Shown in pieces: positions 47,806-57,753 of a stretch of 64,000 nucleotides of DNA. This DNA comes from Blastopirellula marina. GTDB taxonomy: Bacteria; Planctomycetota; Planctomycetia; Pirellulales; Thermoguttaceae. The translations under genes were made by a program, and so were the position numbers. Where the stretch lies: the NCBI GenBank assembly GCA_020721965.1, contig DYLS01000006.1, forward strand, positions 8,387 to 72,386, in the 5' to 3' direction. Within the stretch, counting starts at the first letter, position 1, and every line of letters begins with the position of its first letter. Below the pieces are notes generated by a model. It worked only from the letters and a program-made list of their open reading frames with translations. It searched no databases and was not told where the DNA came from.

Positions 47806-47851
47806 GAAACGGTCGTGGTCCCGCGTTGGGCATGCGACCGTTTCTTTTTTT
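47806..47851 (+). terminator. Rho-independent terminator of rplM-rpsI
   Basis: A perfect 10-bp stem, GAAACGGTCG (47806-47815) with CGACCGTTTC (47835-47844), is followed by seven T residues (47845-47851). Confidence 0.85.
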
Positions 47852-48571
47852 AGTCCCTGCACGCTCGGCGAGGCTTCTTCCCATTCCCCGCAGGCACGGC
47901 ACGGCGAGCAGCACTGTTCCCCCACACGGAAGGCTTTCTAACAACGGCCCGTGATTATCCCGCCGCATATGTCGCCCATTCAAGTCTTCCGCACGACGAA
48001 TGGCGTCTTAGGCAGGACGAATCGCGTGCTGGTGCGATGAACTCCAGGCAGCTTCGTTAAGCAAATCCCTGGCGACATCAATCATCGTGCCATTTTCTTC
48101 GACAGATCAGCATGTGAGGGACACGAGGATCGCAACGCTCCTCGAAGCAATTTCGACGATTCCCATTGTGACACCGCGGGCCGGAATTTTGCATGCGTCG
48201 CCCGCCGATGTCGAAAAAAGGATGAAGAGGCCCCGTGTGCCTCTCCTGCCCAGAATGGATTCTCCTTTCCTCCGCTCACGGCCGTGGAGGAGCATGGATG
48301 CCGCAAGGATTGCACCGGTTGATGCGTCATTTTTGGCGGCATACAGCTCGATTCGACCACGGAGCGCGACGAGCCACGACACTTGTCGCTTCCGTCATCG
48401 GCATTTCCCTGATTCAACGGTAGGCATGATAGACGCGTGCGGCGTCTGCCACATACGTCATGCAAGGCGTTCGGCGCGGCTTGATACAACCTTCAAGCTA
48501 CCGTTAGCAAGGGGAGTCGGCGCGCCTATCTCAGTGGGTGCGGAGCGATTGCCGTGTTTATCGAATTGGTC
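47852..48571. other. Spacer between rpsI and the protease gene
   Basis: No supported gene. Minus frames at 48082-48489 and 48107-48382 have no ribosome-binding site or recognisable domain. Confidence 0.4.
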
Positions 48572-48641
48572 ACAAGTGGGACATTGATGCTGTGCATCCT
48601 GGGCGAACAAGTGGGATATTGATCCTGTGCATCCTGGGCGA
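48572..48641 (+). repeat. Tandem 35-bp repeat spanning the protease start
   Basis: Two direct copies of a 35-bp unit (48572-48606 and 48607-48641), with two differences, each containing GTGCATCCTGGGCGA. The predicted GTG start at 48627 lies in the second copy, and the first copy holds the equivalent GTG at 48592. Confidence 0.65.
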
Positions 48642-51443
48642 AGCGGTATACGACTGAAAGCAGCGGCGATAGCGGCCGTGGCATGGGCGGCGATACCCTG
48701 GAGTCTGGCCGCCGCTTGGCCCTGGAGCACACCTTCGCCTCAAGAACCGCCGCATCCCGCCGTCGCTCGCATTATCGCCCTGGACTTGAAGGGGGCCTCG
48801 CTGGGATCTGGGACCCTTGTGGCCGTGAACGAAACGCACGGCCTGGTCGTCACCAATTGGCATGTGGTGCGGGACGCCCGAGGCGGGGCCATCCTCGTTC
48901 TGTTTCCCGACGGATTTGCCTCTCCTGCTACCGTGCTGAAAACGGATCGCGATTGGGATCTGGCGGCCCTGGCGATTTGGCGTCCCCGGGCGATTCCGGT
49001 CGCGATCGCACAAGCGGCCCCACGTCCCGGTGAGTGGTTGGCTATCGCCGGCTACGGGCAGGGTCAGTATCGCACGGTCAAGGGTGTCTGCACCCAGTAC
49101 TTGTCGCCCAGCCTCAATCTCCCCCGCGAACTCGTGGAACTTCGGGCCGCGGCGCGACAAGGGGACTCCGGCGGTCCGATCTTCAATTCCCACGGTGAAC
49201 TGGTTGGGGTTCTGTTTGGTTCCGGTGACTTCGATACCATGGGGGCATACTGCGGCCGGGTCCGTGCCTTCTTGACCCCTCTGAAAGAGACTTTTTACAA
49301 CTTGCCCGCCCCGCAAGGCGGGCCTCAGATGCTGGCAGCGGGGCCTCCATCGCTTGCACCGGGCAACGCATCCATCCCTGCGGTAGCGGCGTCAGGCCCC
49401 CTCCTCGGCCAGGCCCCTCCACTCGAACGCATCAAGGCGGACGTTGGCCAATTCGGTGCCGCCTCCGACGCGGCAACCATTTCTCCGCCGTCCACCGGAT
49501 CGATTCCGCTGACAGCCGTTGCAGCATCCGAACTGCCGGGTAGCAGAAGCTCGGTCTACGGTACCTTCAGGAGCAATAGCCAGGCAGGGACGGACACGGT
49601 GTCGGCCGGTCATGGCACGTCCGCGTCCTCAAGCTCCGCGGTACCACCCGCTACGTATGGTGACCGTTCCGGAGAACGCATGACGGGCAACGGACCATCA
49701 TTCGGAGATACCCCGGCGAAACCTGGCCCAAATAGCCTGGTTTCGGCAAATCCCCCTGTCGCATCCGTCGAGAGCCAGCAGCGGTCGGATTGGCGGCCAG
49801 ATTCCAGCCGCGGACACATAGCCTCGAATACCCAGGGTTTGGAGAGACCTGGCGGGGGAGCCGGATGGGACTCCGAAGCAGCGATCCCAGGCAACCCAGG
49901 GCCATCCGCTGCCAGTGCGAGAAACGGCGTGTCGGCCAACTCGCCGATTGCATACCAAAACCCGCCTCGCTCCTTCGCGGATCCTGCCCTCCCTCGCGAC
50001 AAGGCTGGCTCTGGCGGACCGCCTTACCCGGGACACGATTACGGTTGGGATCCACAGGGGCGTTCTCCTCCCGAAAGGCACGACCCCTATGGTAGCGGTC
50101 TAGCTTCGTCACCGAACGGTGGATCGCAATATGGCTATAACGATTCAGCGGACACACCTCACACGGCAAACGGAGAACTGGCAAGTAACAGAGACACCCA
50201 TGCACACGTCACGGACGCCGCGGATCGTTCGTGGGATTATCGCGGGGACAACCAGGAGGGTTATAAAGCGGATTATCAGGGAGCATCCCAGGACCAGCTA
50301 ACGGCCAGCATCGACGGCAGCCGTGCCCACGCCAGCACAGGCGCGGTTCGCTCCGATACGGACCTTTCCAGCCGAATCCCCTCCGCTGCCGGTTCCCCCA
50401 CTTACCCGAATTCCGCGACCATCAATCGGCCCATCAACAGCGGTTCTGCGGAAACCTCGTCGTGGAGTGATCGCCCAGGCGAGCCAGATCGTACAAACAG
50501 GGATCATGACCGCGATTCAGAAGCCCAAAGTCGGCAAAAGGCCAACGCGAGCGATCTTTCCCACCGCTACCAGGTGGAGGGATACGGCGACCGGTCATCC
50601 TCCAACGGATGGCCGTCCGGGCAATCGGGAGAATACGAACCGGGAAATCCTGGCGGGCCGGGTGCCTCCGATTTTCAGCCACAGACGCGCGGCGCAAATC
50701 AAGGACGAAGCGTCACGAATACCCGCGAGAAATCGGCCGGGGTGTCGGATCACTCAGTTTCTTTCGAATCCTCGGATTCGTCCTATCTCTCGGGTCAAGA
50801 CCATATCGATCCCTCGGATGGCTCTCGTCCTTCCGATCGAGAGCGTGCCAATTCTTCAGACGGCTCTCGTCCTTCTGAAAATCCAGGAACCGCTTCCGGG
50901 TCAACAAGGGGCGGGCAAATCAAATCCAACTCTCGGGAAGGCAAAAACAACCGAGACGGCTACGATTTAGAAAGCACGACCGCGGAGGAATACGCAAGTG
51001 CGGCGGCTCGCGGCGGCGCTACCGTGTCCAGAAGTGGCTCTTCTGTGGACACCGAAAGTGATGATCGCCGCAGGCACGCGGGCGATTCTTCGGGAAAGAC
51101 AAGCGGGACGGGCACAGGTGCCATTCCACCCATGGCAGTCTCGTCGGCCCAAACGGAAGATTCTGACGGAGGCGAGTCTCTTCCTTACGAGGGCACAAGC
51201 CGTAGTGCAAAGGTCCAGACGGGCCAACACGACAGCCAGCCGGCACATTCTGGGGGGCCTGCGGGAATTGGGATAGAGACACTCTTAGGGTTGATCGGAC
51301 TACTCATCCTCTTCGTTCAGAGCATGCGATGGCTCGGCGGCTTCTACGAGCGATCCCATCGGCGGCGCCGAGATTGGCGGACGCCCCGCCGACGCCCCTA
51401 TTATGAACGCAATATCCGACCCGTCTATCGTTCCTATTGGTAG
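48627..51443 (+). CDS. Membrane-anchored trypsin-like serine protease with a long disordered linker
   Basis: The 938-residue protein has a signal-like N-terminus (about 10-30) and a trypsin-fold domain (about 43-220) with His79 in TNWHVV, Asp111 in DRDWDLAAL and Ser181 in RQGDSGGPIF, all intact. A Ser/Gly/Asp/Pro-rich region of about 650 residues follows, then one membrane segment (about 881-907). It ends in a 31-residue Arg/Tyr-rich tail (HRRRRDWRTPRRRPYYERN). The layout suggests a protease tethered to the membrane by a flexible leash. No PDZ domain, unlike HtrA. The GTG start is uncertain because it lies in a tandem repeat. Confidence 0.8.
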   Translation: MHPGRSGIRLKAAAIAAVAWAAIPWSLAAAWPWSTPSPQEPPHPAVARIIALDLKGASLGSGTLVAVNETHGLVVTNWHVVRDARGGAILVLFPDGFASPATVLKTDRDWDLAALAIWRPRAIPVAIAQAAPRPGEWLAIAGYGQGQYRTVKGVCTQYLSPSLNLPRELVELRAAARQGDSGGPIFNSHGELVGVLFGSGDFDTMGAYCGRVRAFLTPLKETFYNLPAPQGGPQMLAAGPPSLAPGNASIPAVAASGPLLGQAPPLERIKADVGQFGAASDAATISPPSTGSIPLTAVAASELPGSRSSVYGTFRSNSQAGTDTVSAGHGTSASSSSAVPPATYGDRSGERMTGNGPSFGDTPAKPGPNSLVSANPPVASVESQQRSDWRPDSSRGHIASNTQGLERPGGGAGWDSEAAIPGNPGPSAASARNGVSANSPIAYQNPPRSFADPALPRDKAGSGGPPYPGHDYGWDPQGRSPPERHDPYGSGLASSPNGGSQYGYNDSADTPHTANGELASNRDTHAHVTDAADRSWDYRGDNQEGYKADYQGASQDQLTASIDGSRAHASTGAVRSDTDLSSRIPSAAGSPTYPNSATINRPINSGSAETSSWSDRPGEPDRTNRDHDRDSEAQSRQKANASDLSHRYQVEGYGDRSSSNGWPSGQSGEYEPGNPGGPGASDFQPQTRGANQGRSVTNTREKSAGVSDHSVSFESSDSSYLSGQDHIDPSDGSRPSDRERANSSDGSRPSENPGTASGSTRGGQIKSNSREGKNNRDGYDLESTTAEEYASAAARGGATVSRSGSSVDTESDDRRRHAGDSSGKTSGTGTGAIPPMAVSSAQTEDSDGGESLPYEGTSRSAKVQTGQHDSQPAHSGGPAGIGIETLLGLIGLLILFVQSMRWLGGFYERSHRRRRDWRTPRRRPYYERNIRPVYRSYW

Positions 51444-51513
51444 GCTCGTCCTTCCGGCGATTTGCCGCGCGGGGCGATCAGCACCGCTTCGCTTCGGACT
51501 TCCCACTGCTTGC

Positions 51514-52233
51514 CTATTCTTCCTCGGCGTAGAAGAGCATTCGACCGCAAGAGTGGCAATACACGTATTCGCCCAACTTCAACTTGCTGCGCATGTTGAG
51601 GGGAACGTGCTGATTGCACCCGCCGCAAAACTCACCACGCACAGGGGCCAGGGCGCTACTCCCCTTGAGGCGAACGACCCGCTGATACATTTCGCGGACG
51701 TCGCCGGCAAGCATCGATTCGGCACGGCGCAATTCCGATTCCACGCGTTCGATTTCGGCACGGATGGTCGGTTCTTGGCGGGAAAACTCCTCCGACCATT
51801 GCTCAGCTTGTCGCTTGGCCGCCGCGACCTTTTCCTCGCATTCGGCGACGCTGCGCGTGGATGCCTCGGCTCGATCCATCAATTCCAAGGCCTCGTCGGC
51901 CAAGACGGACGCCGCCATCTCATCCGCGGCGATTTGATCTTTCAATACCTGGTACTCGCGATTGTCTTTGGCCTGCATCAACTGCGACTTCCGCCGCTGG
52001 ATGTCGGCTAGCTTTTGGTCGTAATCCATCTGCTTGCGGTGCGCTACCATTTTCAGGTCTTGATGCGCTTTACGAGCCGATTCCAAGACTTGCTCGGCCT
52101 GCTGAACCTGCCGGGCATAGGCTTGAGCCAGCCGGGGCCCCTTCATCATCCTGCCCCGCAGCTCCTCCAAGACCTGGTGCAATCCATGAAGGCGGCGAAA
52201 AATGTCGGAATGCTTATCGGTCTGCGATGTCAT
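51514..52233 (-). CDS. Coiled-coil C4 zinc-ribbon protein (CdsZ-like)
   Basis: The 238-residue protein is a long antiparallel coiled coil (about 5-185, rich in Ala, Glu, Lys, Gln and Arg) followed by a C-terminal zinc ribbon with CGGC and CHSC. This matches the C4-type zinc-ribbon family found in many bacteria, whose proposed roles include regulatory or nucleic-acid-related functions. The ATG at 52233 has AAGGAGG about 10 nt upstream. It lies downstream of the rpoD terminator on the same strand, so readthrough or its own promoter is needed. Confidence 0.8.
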   Translation of the reverse strand: MTSQTDKHSDIFRRLHGLHQVLEELRGRMMKGPRLAQAYARQVQQAEQVLESARKAHQDLKMVAHRKQMDYDQKLADIQRRKSQLMQAKDNREYQVLKDQIAADEMAASVLADEALELMDRAEASTRSVAECEEKVAAAKRQAEQWSEEFSRQEPTIRAEIERVESELRRAESMLAGDVREMYQRVVRLKGSSALAPVRGEFCGGCNQHVPLNMRSKLKLGEYVYCHSCGRMLFYAEEE

Positions 52234-52265
52234 GATGGGCAAGGCCTCCTTGGGGATTTCAAGAA

Positions 52266-52295
52266 CAAAAAAAGGGCCGCCCAATCGGGCAGCCC
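52266..52295 (-). terminator. Rho-independent terminator of dnaG-rpoD
   Basis: On the minus strand, stem GGGCTGCCC pairs with GGGCGGCCC (one G-U) around the loop GATT, followed by seven T residues. It starts about 34 nt after the rpoD stop. Confidence 0.85.
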
Positions 52296-52328
52296 GGTGC
52301 CTGGCTATGCGTGACCGCCGACAACAGA

Positions 52329-53978
52329 TCAGCCGGCGGCACCGTCCACGAAGGCGGACAGTTGTCGCGTCCGCACAGGATTCTGAAGCTTTTGCATGGC
52401 TTTGGCCTCGATTTGCCGCACGCGCTCCCGCGTGACTTTGAAGATCCGTCCGACCTCCTCGAGGGTATAGCTGTAGCCGTCACCCAACCCATAGCGCAAT
52501 CGAATGATTTCTCGCTCGCGATAGGTGAGCGTCTTGAGCAAGTTTTCGATCCTTTGCCGCAACAATTCACGATGTGCTGCATGCTCCGGCTTATCGGGTA
52601 CCCGGTCGGCAACCAATTCGCTGAGCGTTCCATCTTCCTCTTCGCCAATCGGGCGATCCAGGCTGCTGGGCTGCCGAACTAATTCCAAGATACGCGCCAC
52701 CTCATCCGGCGGCAACTGGACCCTCTGCGCCAATTCCTCGACCGTCGGTTCTCGGCCAAGATCGTAGGCCATCCGACGCGAAAGATTTTTCAAGGTATTG
52801 ATCAGATCCAGGATGTGGGTGGGGATGCGGATGGTGCGTGCCTGATCGGCAATCGCCCGTGTAATGGCTTGTCGAATCCACCACGTGGCATAGGTAGAAA
52901 ACTTGAAACCGCGTCGATATTCGAATTTATCCACGGCACGCATCAGTCCCGTATTGCCTTCCTGGATGAGATCCAGAAAGCTCAAACCCCGGTTTCGATA
53001 TTTTTTGGCCACGGAAACCACCAGGCGCAGATTGCCTGCCGCTAATTCACGCTTCGCCTCTTCGTAGTCCTGAAATTGAGCCTCCATCTTGCAGCAGCGG
53101 CGTCGCAGACTGCGCGGGCTTTCCTGGGTGCTGACCATCAGATCCCGAAGTTCCCGACGCAGTCGCTCCTTTTCCCCAACGCCGCCGGGCGTCGTCTTCA
53201 GCTCGCGGAGGCGGGCGCGAATCTCCTCCATCCGCGCGCAGATCTCGTTCATCTGCTTCATCATCGAGCGAACGCGGCGCGTGCGCAGCCCAAGCTCTTC
53301 GACCAGTACCAGCATCTTCGCGCGTCGGGCCAGAAAACGCCGGCGGATTCGGGCCTTCAGCGGATCGGGGGTGCGGCGATTGATCAGGCACTTGAAGTCG
53401 CGTTCGTTGGCCGCCATCAGCCCCCGCAAGGTGGGTAGATTGTGCGGCATCCGCCTTAGAATCTGCTCTTTTGTCAACTGATCCGTCAGCGAGACCTTCA
53501 AGGTGCGATCGAACGAGAGCCGCCCCTGTTGGACCTGTTCTAATATCTGGACGGCATTTTTCAACACCAAATAACAACCAATGACGGACCGCCGAAACCG
53601 TTTCCGGCTGACCTCAATCCGCTTCGCCAAGGCCACTTCTTGCTCGCGGCTGAGTAAGGGCACTTGCGACATCTGGCTGAGGTACAAGCGAATGGGATCG
53701 CTGCTCCAGCGGACCTTATCCCCGGGAAAGAGATCTCGCAAACTGGGGTCCTTGAGAAGCGATTCCTCTTGCGATGAAACCGCTAGGGCAGAGATGCCTG
53801 ACGGTCGGCCACGAACCAGCTCGATCCCGGCTTCCTCTATCGCCGTGACCAGTCGATCGAGCCGCTCCGGATTGTTCTCTTGATCGGGGAGATAAGCAGT
53901 GATTTGCTCGTAGGTGAGATAACCTTGAGCCCTTCCTTGGGCCATCAAAGCGCACAATTCCTTGTCGCCGTGCTTCAC
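52329..53978 (-). CDS. rpoD: Primary sigma factor RpoD/SigA
   Basis: The principal sigma-70 subunit, 549 residues. Region 1.2 is [21 protein letters not shown] long, highly charged non-conserved region follows, then region 2 ([57 protein letters not shown]). Region 3 and region 4 follow, the latter with [17 protein letters not shown] and the helix-turn-helix [20 protein letters not shown]. Region 2.4 and 4.2 residues are standard, so consensus -10/-35 promoters are expected. The GTG at 53978 has AAGGAG with 7-8 nt spacing. It is 113 bp after dnaG. Confidence 0.95.
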   Translation of the reverse strand: MKHGDKELCALMAQGRAQGYLTYEQITAYLPDQENNPERLDRLVTAIEEAGIELVRGRPSGISALAVSSQEESLLKDPSLRDLFPGDKVRWSSDPIRLYLSQMSQVPLLSREQEVALAKRIEVSRKRFRRSVIGCYLVLKNAVQILEQVQQGRLSFDRTLKVSLTDQLTKEQILRRMPHNLPTLRGLMAANERDFKCLINRRTPDPLKARIRRRFLARRAKMLVLVEELGLRTRRVRSMMKQMNEICARMEEIRARLRELKTTPGGVGEKERLRRELRDLMVSTQESPRSLRRRCCKMEAQFQDYEEAKRELAAGNLRLVVSVAKKYRNRGLSFLDLIQEGNTGLMRAVDKFEYRRGFKFSTYATWWIRQAITRAIADQARTIRIPTHILDLINTLKNLSRRMAYDLGREPTVEELAQRVQLPPDEVARILELVRQPSSLDRPIGEEEDGTLSELVADRVPDKPEHAAHRELLRQRIENLLKTLTYREREIIRLRYGLGDGYSYTLEEVGRIFKVTRERVRQIEAKAMQKLQNPVRTRQLSAFVDGAAG

Positions 53979-54091
53979 GGGTCGTCTCCTTTCGCGCATC
54001 CGAGCGCGTCGAGAGCCAAACGAATCGGAAATCGAGGGAAGGTTGCGGGGCTACCAAGTTGCGGGAACCCTCGATCCCGACGCCAAAATCC

Positions 54092-55939
54092 TCACCCATC
54101 CGTGGGCTCGGTGAACTTTTGGCGATTTCGTTCTTCTTCCACTATCCGCATCAGCAATTCGAGTTCTTTGTCTGGCTGCAAACCTCCTTGGCGCAGAGCG
54201 CCCTGCAAGTTTACCCGGCGGCGAAGGGCCTCTCGCTCGTGAAACGATTTCCGCAGGTCGCGAATCAGGTCTTCGACGTTTTGGCTGGCGATGACCTTTC
54301 GCCTGGCCTCTTCATCCAACGCAATAAGTAGATTTTTGCGCTCTGGGGCGTCGCTTGCCAAGAGCAATTTTTCCCAGGTGAGCGGAATTCCGGAAAGTTG
54401 CATGTCCCGCGCGGATTCGAATATGCCGCGCGCTACATCCGAACGAAAATCCGAAGCAGCGAACGTCTCCAGCACTCGTTGCGCTGCTTGCGGTGAAGAG
54501 AGCATGATCTCCAGGCACGTCCGCTCCCAGGCGTCCAGCTCTGCCTCCTTTTCGGTCGATCCGGCGGTCTGAGCCCGCCCCAGCCGCCGCTGGTTAGCCG
54601 CCCTCAATTCCGCAAGTCGCCGCCGCAAAAGGTCCTCGTGAATCCGTGTCATGGCGGCCAAACGAGTGACGATTTTCCACTCCCGGGCCTGCTGCTGGGC
54701 CGTGGTCTCCCCAACTTGCAGCGGGGCTTTCGCGATAATCGCTAGGACATTCTCCGCGGCCTGGGTCGCACCAGCCACGTCCCGTTCCAAATCCTTGCCG
54801 CGCGTTGCCTCCGCTACGGCATACTCCAGGGTATCCACAGCGCTGCGTTCCAGAGCCGCGGTAAATGCTTCCGGCCCCCGCTGGAACAGAAAGTCGCAGG
54901 GGTCCAAATCGTCCGGCAAAACGAGCACCCGCATATCCACCTGCCGGGCCACGAACAATTCCAGCACTTCCGCCGCGCGCCGTCGTCCCGCAGCATCACC
55001 ATCCAGTACCAGCAACACCCGATCGGCGTAACGCTGCAACAACCGAAGATGGGAATCTCCCAAGGCCGTCCCTAAAACAGCCACAGCATTGGAAAAACCA
55101 AATTGGTGCGAGGCAATGACGTCCGTGTACCCCTCCATAATCATGGCCACGCCGGTCCTACGAATGGTCTCGCGAGCCAGGTCCAGGCCGTACAAAATGC
55201 GACTTTTGTTGAACAGCGGCGTGTCCGGGGAATTGATGTACTTGGCGGGCGAGGTGATCCCGCTTTCCGGCAAAATCCTGCCCCCCAGACCCACGCTCCG
55301 CCCTTGTGGATCATGGATGGCAAATAAAACTCGACCACGAAAACGGTCGAACCACTCCCGCCCCGTCGTTTTCACGAGAATGCCGATCTTGGCCAAGAGT
55401 TGCGGGTCGATACCTTCGCGGCGGGCACGGCGGAGCAGCCAGTCCGGTTGAGGCGGGGAAAAGCCGATCCGAAAACGGACGATGCTGTCCTGCGACAAGC
55501 CACGACTGGAAAAGTAGCGACGTGCCGATTCCGCCTCCGATGCGTCGAGCAAAAAGCGGTGATACTGCTCCTCGGCCCAATCCATCACCCGGAACAAGTC
55601 CTTCTTCTGCTCGCCGGACGGCCCTTTCTCGGGATGGGCGGACTGCGGGAGAGGGATACCGGCCATCTCTGCCAGCATCTCCAATGCCTCCGGAAAATCC
55701 ACGCCCTCCATTTTCATCACGAAGCTAAAGATATCGCCTCCGATATTACACACGAAGCAGCGGAAGACCTGGCGTTCCGGGTTCACTTGCAGGCTGGGGC
55801 GATGATCGTCGTGCCACGGACAAAGTGCGACAAAGCCCCGGCCTTGGCGGCGCAGCGGCAAGTAGCGCTCCACCAAGTCCACGATGTCAACGGCTTGGCG
55901 AATGCGTTCTTTAATCTCTGATGAATACATCCCAGGCAT
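54092..55939 (-). CDS. dnaG: DNA primase
   Basis: DnaG makes RNA primers at the replication fork. The 615-residue protein has the CHC2 zinc finger (C40, H43, C61, C64), the RNA polymerase domain with IMEGYTDVI and the Toprim LVLDGDAAGRR, and a C-terminal helicase-binding-like region from about 440. It precedes rpoD in the conserved macromolecular-synthesis order; rpsU, usually first in the operon, is not adjacent. Confidence 0.95.
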   Translation of the reverse strand: MPGMYSSEIKERIRQAVDIVDLVERYLPLRRQGRGFVALCPWHDDHRPSLQVNPERQVFRCFVCNIGGDIFSFVMKMEGVDFPEALEMLAEMAGIPLPQSAHPEKGPSGEQKKDLFRVMDWAEEQYHRFLLDASEAESARRYFSSRGLSQDSIVRFRIGFSPPQPDWLLRRARREGIDPQLLAKIGILVKTTGREWFDRFRGRVLFAIHDPQGRSVGLGGRILPESGITSPAKYINSPDTPLFNKSRILYGLDLARETIRRTGVAMIMEGYTDVIASHQFGFSNAVAVLGTALGDSHLRLLQRYADRVLLVLDGDAAGRRRAAEVLELFVARQVDMRVLVLPDDLDPCDFLFQRGPEAFTAALERSAVDTLEYAVAEATRGKDLERDVAGATQAAENVLAIIAKAPLQVGETTAQQQAREWKIVTRLAAMTRIHEDLLRRRLAELRAANQRRLGRAQTAGSTEKEAELDAWERTCLEIMLSSPQAAQRVLETFAASDFRSDVARGIFESARDMQLSGIPLTWEKLLLASDAPERKNLLIALDEEARRKVIASQNVEDLIRDLRKSFHEREALRRRVNLQGALRQGGLQPDKELELLMRIVEEERNRQKFTEPTDG

Positions 55940-56361
55940 GACTTTGTGACGCCGAATTGGAAGAGGATGGGGGCACAGCCGACATTATATCGGAGGGGAC
56001 CACTCCACGCGCGGCCGCCCCCCGATCGAGTAATCCCGGGCGGCTCACGCGGCACAATAAGAGATCGTGGTCCACGTTGGAAGGGTCCACAACCCGTCCA
56101 CCAAATGCCACAAAATGGGGATGACCGCTACACGAGCCAGAGAGGTGTAGAAAACTTTAGTGACACTTAAACATCGCTAATTGCCCATTCTTCCCCCCGT
56201 TAACAAATCGTCCGCCATCGCAAGCGCCGACAAGAACGAAGCAAACGGCGTCGCTGTCCCGAAAGTCCGATTGCAGAGGGCAGGGCCTGCGCATAGCCAA
56301 GGCGTGCAACTACGCCTGCGCAGCCCTTTGGGCGGCAACGTGTCCGGCAGTGGCTTTCCGA
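55940..56361. other. Spacer upstream of dnaG
   Basis: The minus strand has TATAAT (55983-55988), a candidate -10 box for dnaG about 45 bp before its start, but without a convincing -35. No gene or element recognised. Confidence 0.4.
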
Positions 56362-57615
56362 TCACTCCAGCAGCGGTATCGGACTGAACGAGGCTCCGAG
56401 CACCTCCTGAGATGAAACAGCCAGCCAACGGTCTAATATGGCGGCATACACTTGACGAAAATCAACGGTGTGTTTCACGCCGCCGTTTTCGGTCTCGGAG
56501 AGATTGGGTGGGTTGCCGACGATAGCTCTGCGGAGGTTGCCGCCGGCGACAAACATCGGGGCCGCGGAACCGTGGTCGGTCCCATGCCGTCCGTTTTCGC
56601 GGATGGTTCTTCCGAATTCGGAGTAGGTGTAAACAACCACCCTCTCAAGGAGTTGATCGCGTGCCAAATCGGTAACGAAGGCAGTAAGCGCGTCCCCAAG
56701 CTCGCCCAGCAATTCTCCGTGATTATTGTCTTGAAGAGAATGGGTATCAAAGCCGCCGGGTCCCTCTCCGCCCATTTCCGTGCAGATAATGCGGACCCCA
56801 AGCTCGGCTCGAATCAACTGGGCCACAAACGCAAGGCGATTGCCAAACGCGGTTTGGGGATAAGCAACGTTCCTGGCGGTAGATCCCCCGGCGATTTCCG
56901 CGACTCGCTGAGCCGCGTGACGCGGGGCGACGGTCGCCGACTCAAGAGAGGCGTCCGCGGGATGGATCGCAATTTCCTTGCCCCCTTCACCAGCAACATT
57001 ATTTGCCAAAGATGGATCCAGCATCAAATCGCTTTGCCGATCGGTTTTCACGCACACGGACGCCCGGCCTACCACCGTCAGCGGTGTCGCGATCTCGCCC
57101 ACAAAAACACTCGGCGTCGCCGGCGGAATACATGACGCGCGCGGGACGCCCAATCGCGTCAGCGTGTCGGCAGCACGCCCCAGCCAACCCGTCTCGGGGC
57201 AAGGGTTTTCCGGTTCCGCGGTCTGCCAGATCTCCATAGATCGAGCGTGATCGCCATTCGGGTTTGGATATCCGACGGCATGAATGATAGCCAGACGGTG
57301 CTGTTGCAGCAGATCGACCAGGCCCCTCAGTCGCGCGTGGAGACCGAAACCGTCTTGCACTGGGATGACGTCCCGCTTTGTCAGCGCCAGGGTGGGGCGG
57401 TTCCGTCGGTAGATGTCATCGTCAAACGGGACCAATGTATTCAGCCCGTCGTTCCCCCCCGCCAATTGGATGGCCACCACGACCGTGCCATCTGGGTCAG
57501 CCGTCAAGGATTCCGCGGCCAAAGCCCGTCGCAGGAACGCGGGGATCCGGCCTCCCAAGACGACGGCACCAGCCAGGCCACTTTTTAACAGCGTGCGACG
57601 CGAAAATCTGTCCAT
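56362..57615 (-). CDS. Tat-exported DUF1501 protein
   Basis: The 417-residue protein begins with a twin-arginine signal, FSRRTLLKSGLAGAVVLGG, so it should be exported folded. The body fits the DUF1501 family, which belongs to the alkaline-phosphatase/sulfatase-like superfamily: VVIQLAGGNDGLNT near the start, GPGGFDTHSLQ, YSEFGRTIRENG and HGTDHGSAAPMFVAGG. The substrate is unknown. The ATG at 57615 has AAGGAG 8 nt upstream. It follows the DUF1800 gene; these two families are regularly paired in Planctomycetota. Confidence 0.87.
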   Translation of the reverse strand: MDRFSRRTLLKSGLAGAVVLGGRIPAFLRRALAAESLTADPDGTVVVAIQLAGGNDGLNTLVPFDDDIYRRNRPTLALTKRDVIPVQDGFGLHARLRGLVDLLQQHRLAIIHAVGYPNPNGDHARSMEIWQTAEPENPCPETGWLGRAADTLTRLGVPRASCIPPATPSVFVGEIATPLTVVGRASVCVKTDRQSDLMLDPSLANNVAGEGGKEIAIHPADASLESATVAPRHAAQRVAEIAGGSTARNVAYPQTAFGNRLAFVAQLIRAELGVRIICTEMGGEGPGGFDTHSLQDNNHGELLGELGDALTAFVTDLARDQLLERVVVYTYSEFGRTIRENGRHGTDHGSAAPMFVAGGNLRRAIVGNPPNLSETENGGVKHTVDFRQVYAAILDRWLAVSSQEVLGASFSPIPLLE

Positions 57616-57700
57616 AATCCGCTCCTTCCCGCCCCTGCATCCCAAAGCGTCGTCCGTCACCTCCCCTTGTCGTGAATCACGGGATCCACGAGCTTACTCA

Positions 57701-57740
57701 AGCGGAGCACCTGGTCAAGCATTTGGTGGTGGGCAAAGCC
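57701..57740 (+). repeat. Forty-bp copy of an mcsA segment
   Basis: This stretch equals the mcsA coding strand (complement of 10961-11000) at 39 of 40 bases, in the plus orientation, in the spacer between DUF1800 and DUF1501. The plus frame still encodes AEHLVKHLVVGKA, and protein-level similarity continues weakly on the right (SEGHLK against AEELK). It has no start codon or full gene around it. Confidence 0.8.
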
Positions 57741-57753
57741 TCTGAAGGACACC

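Noticed and set aside
48572-48641. Possible CRISPR array
   Set aside because: Only two direct copies with no spacer between them; it is a simple tandem duplication.
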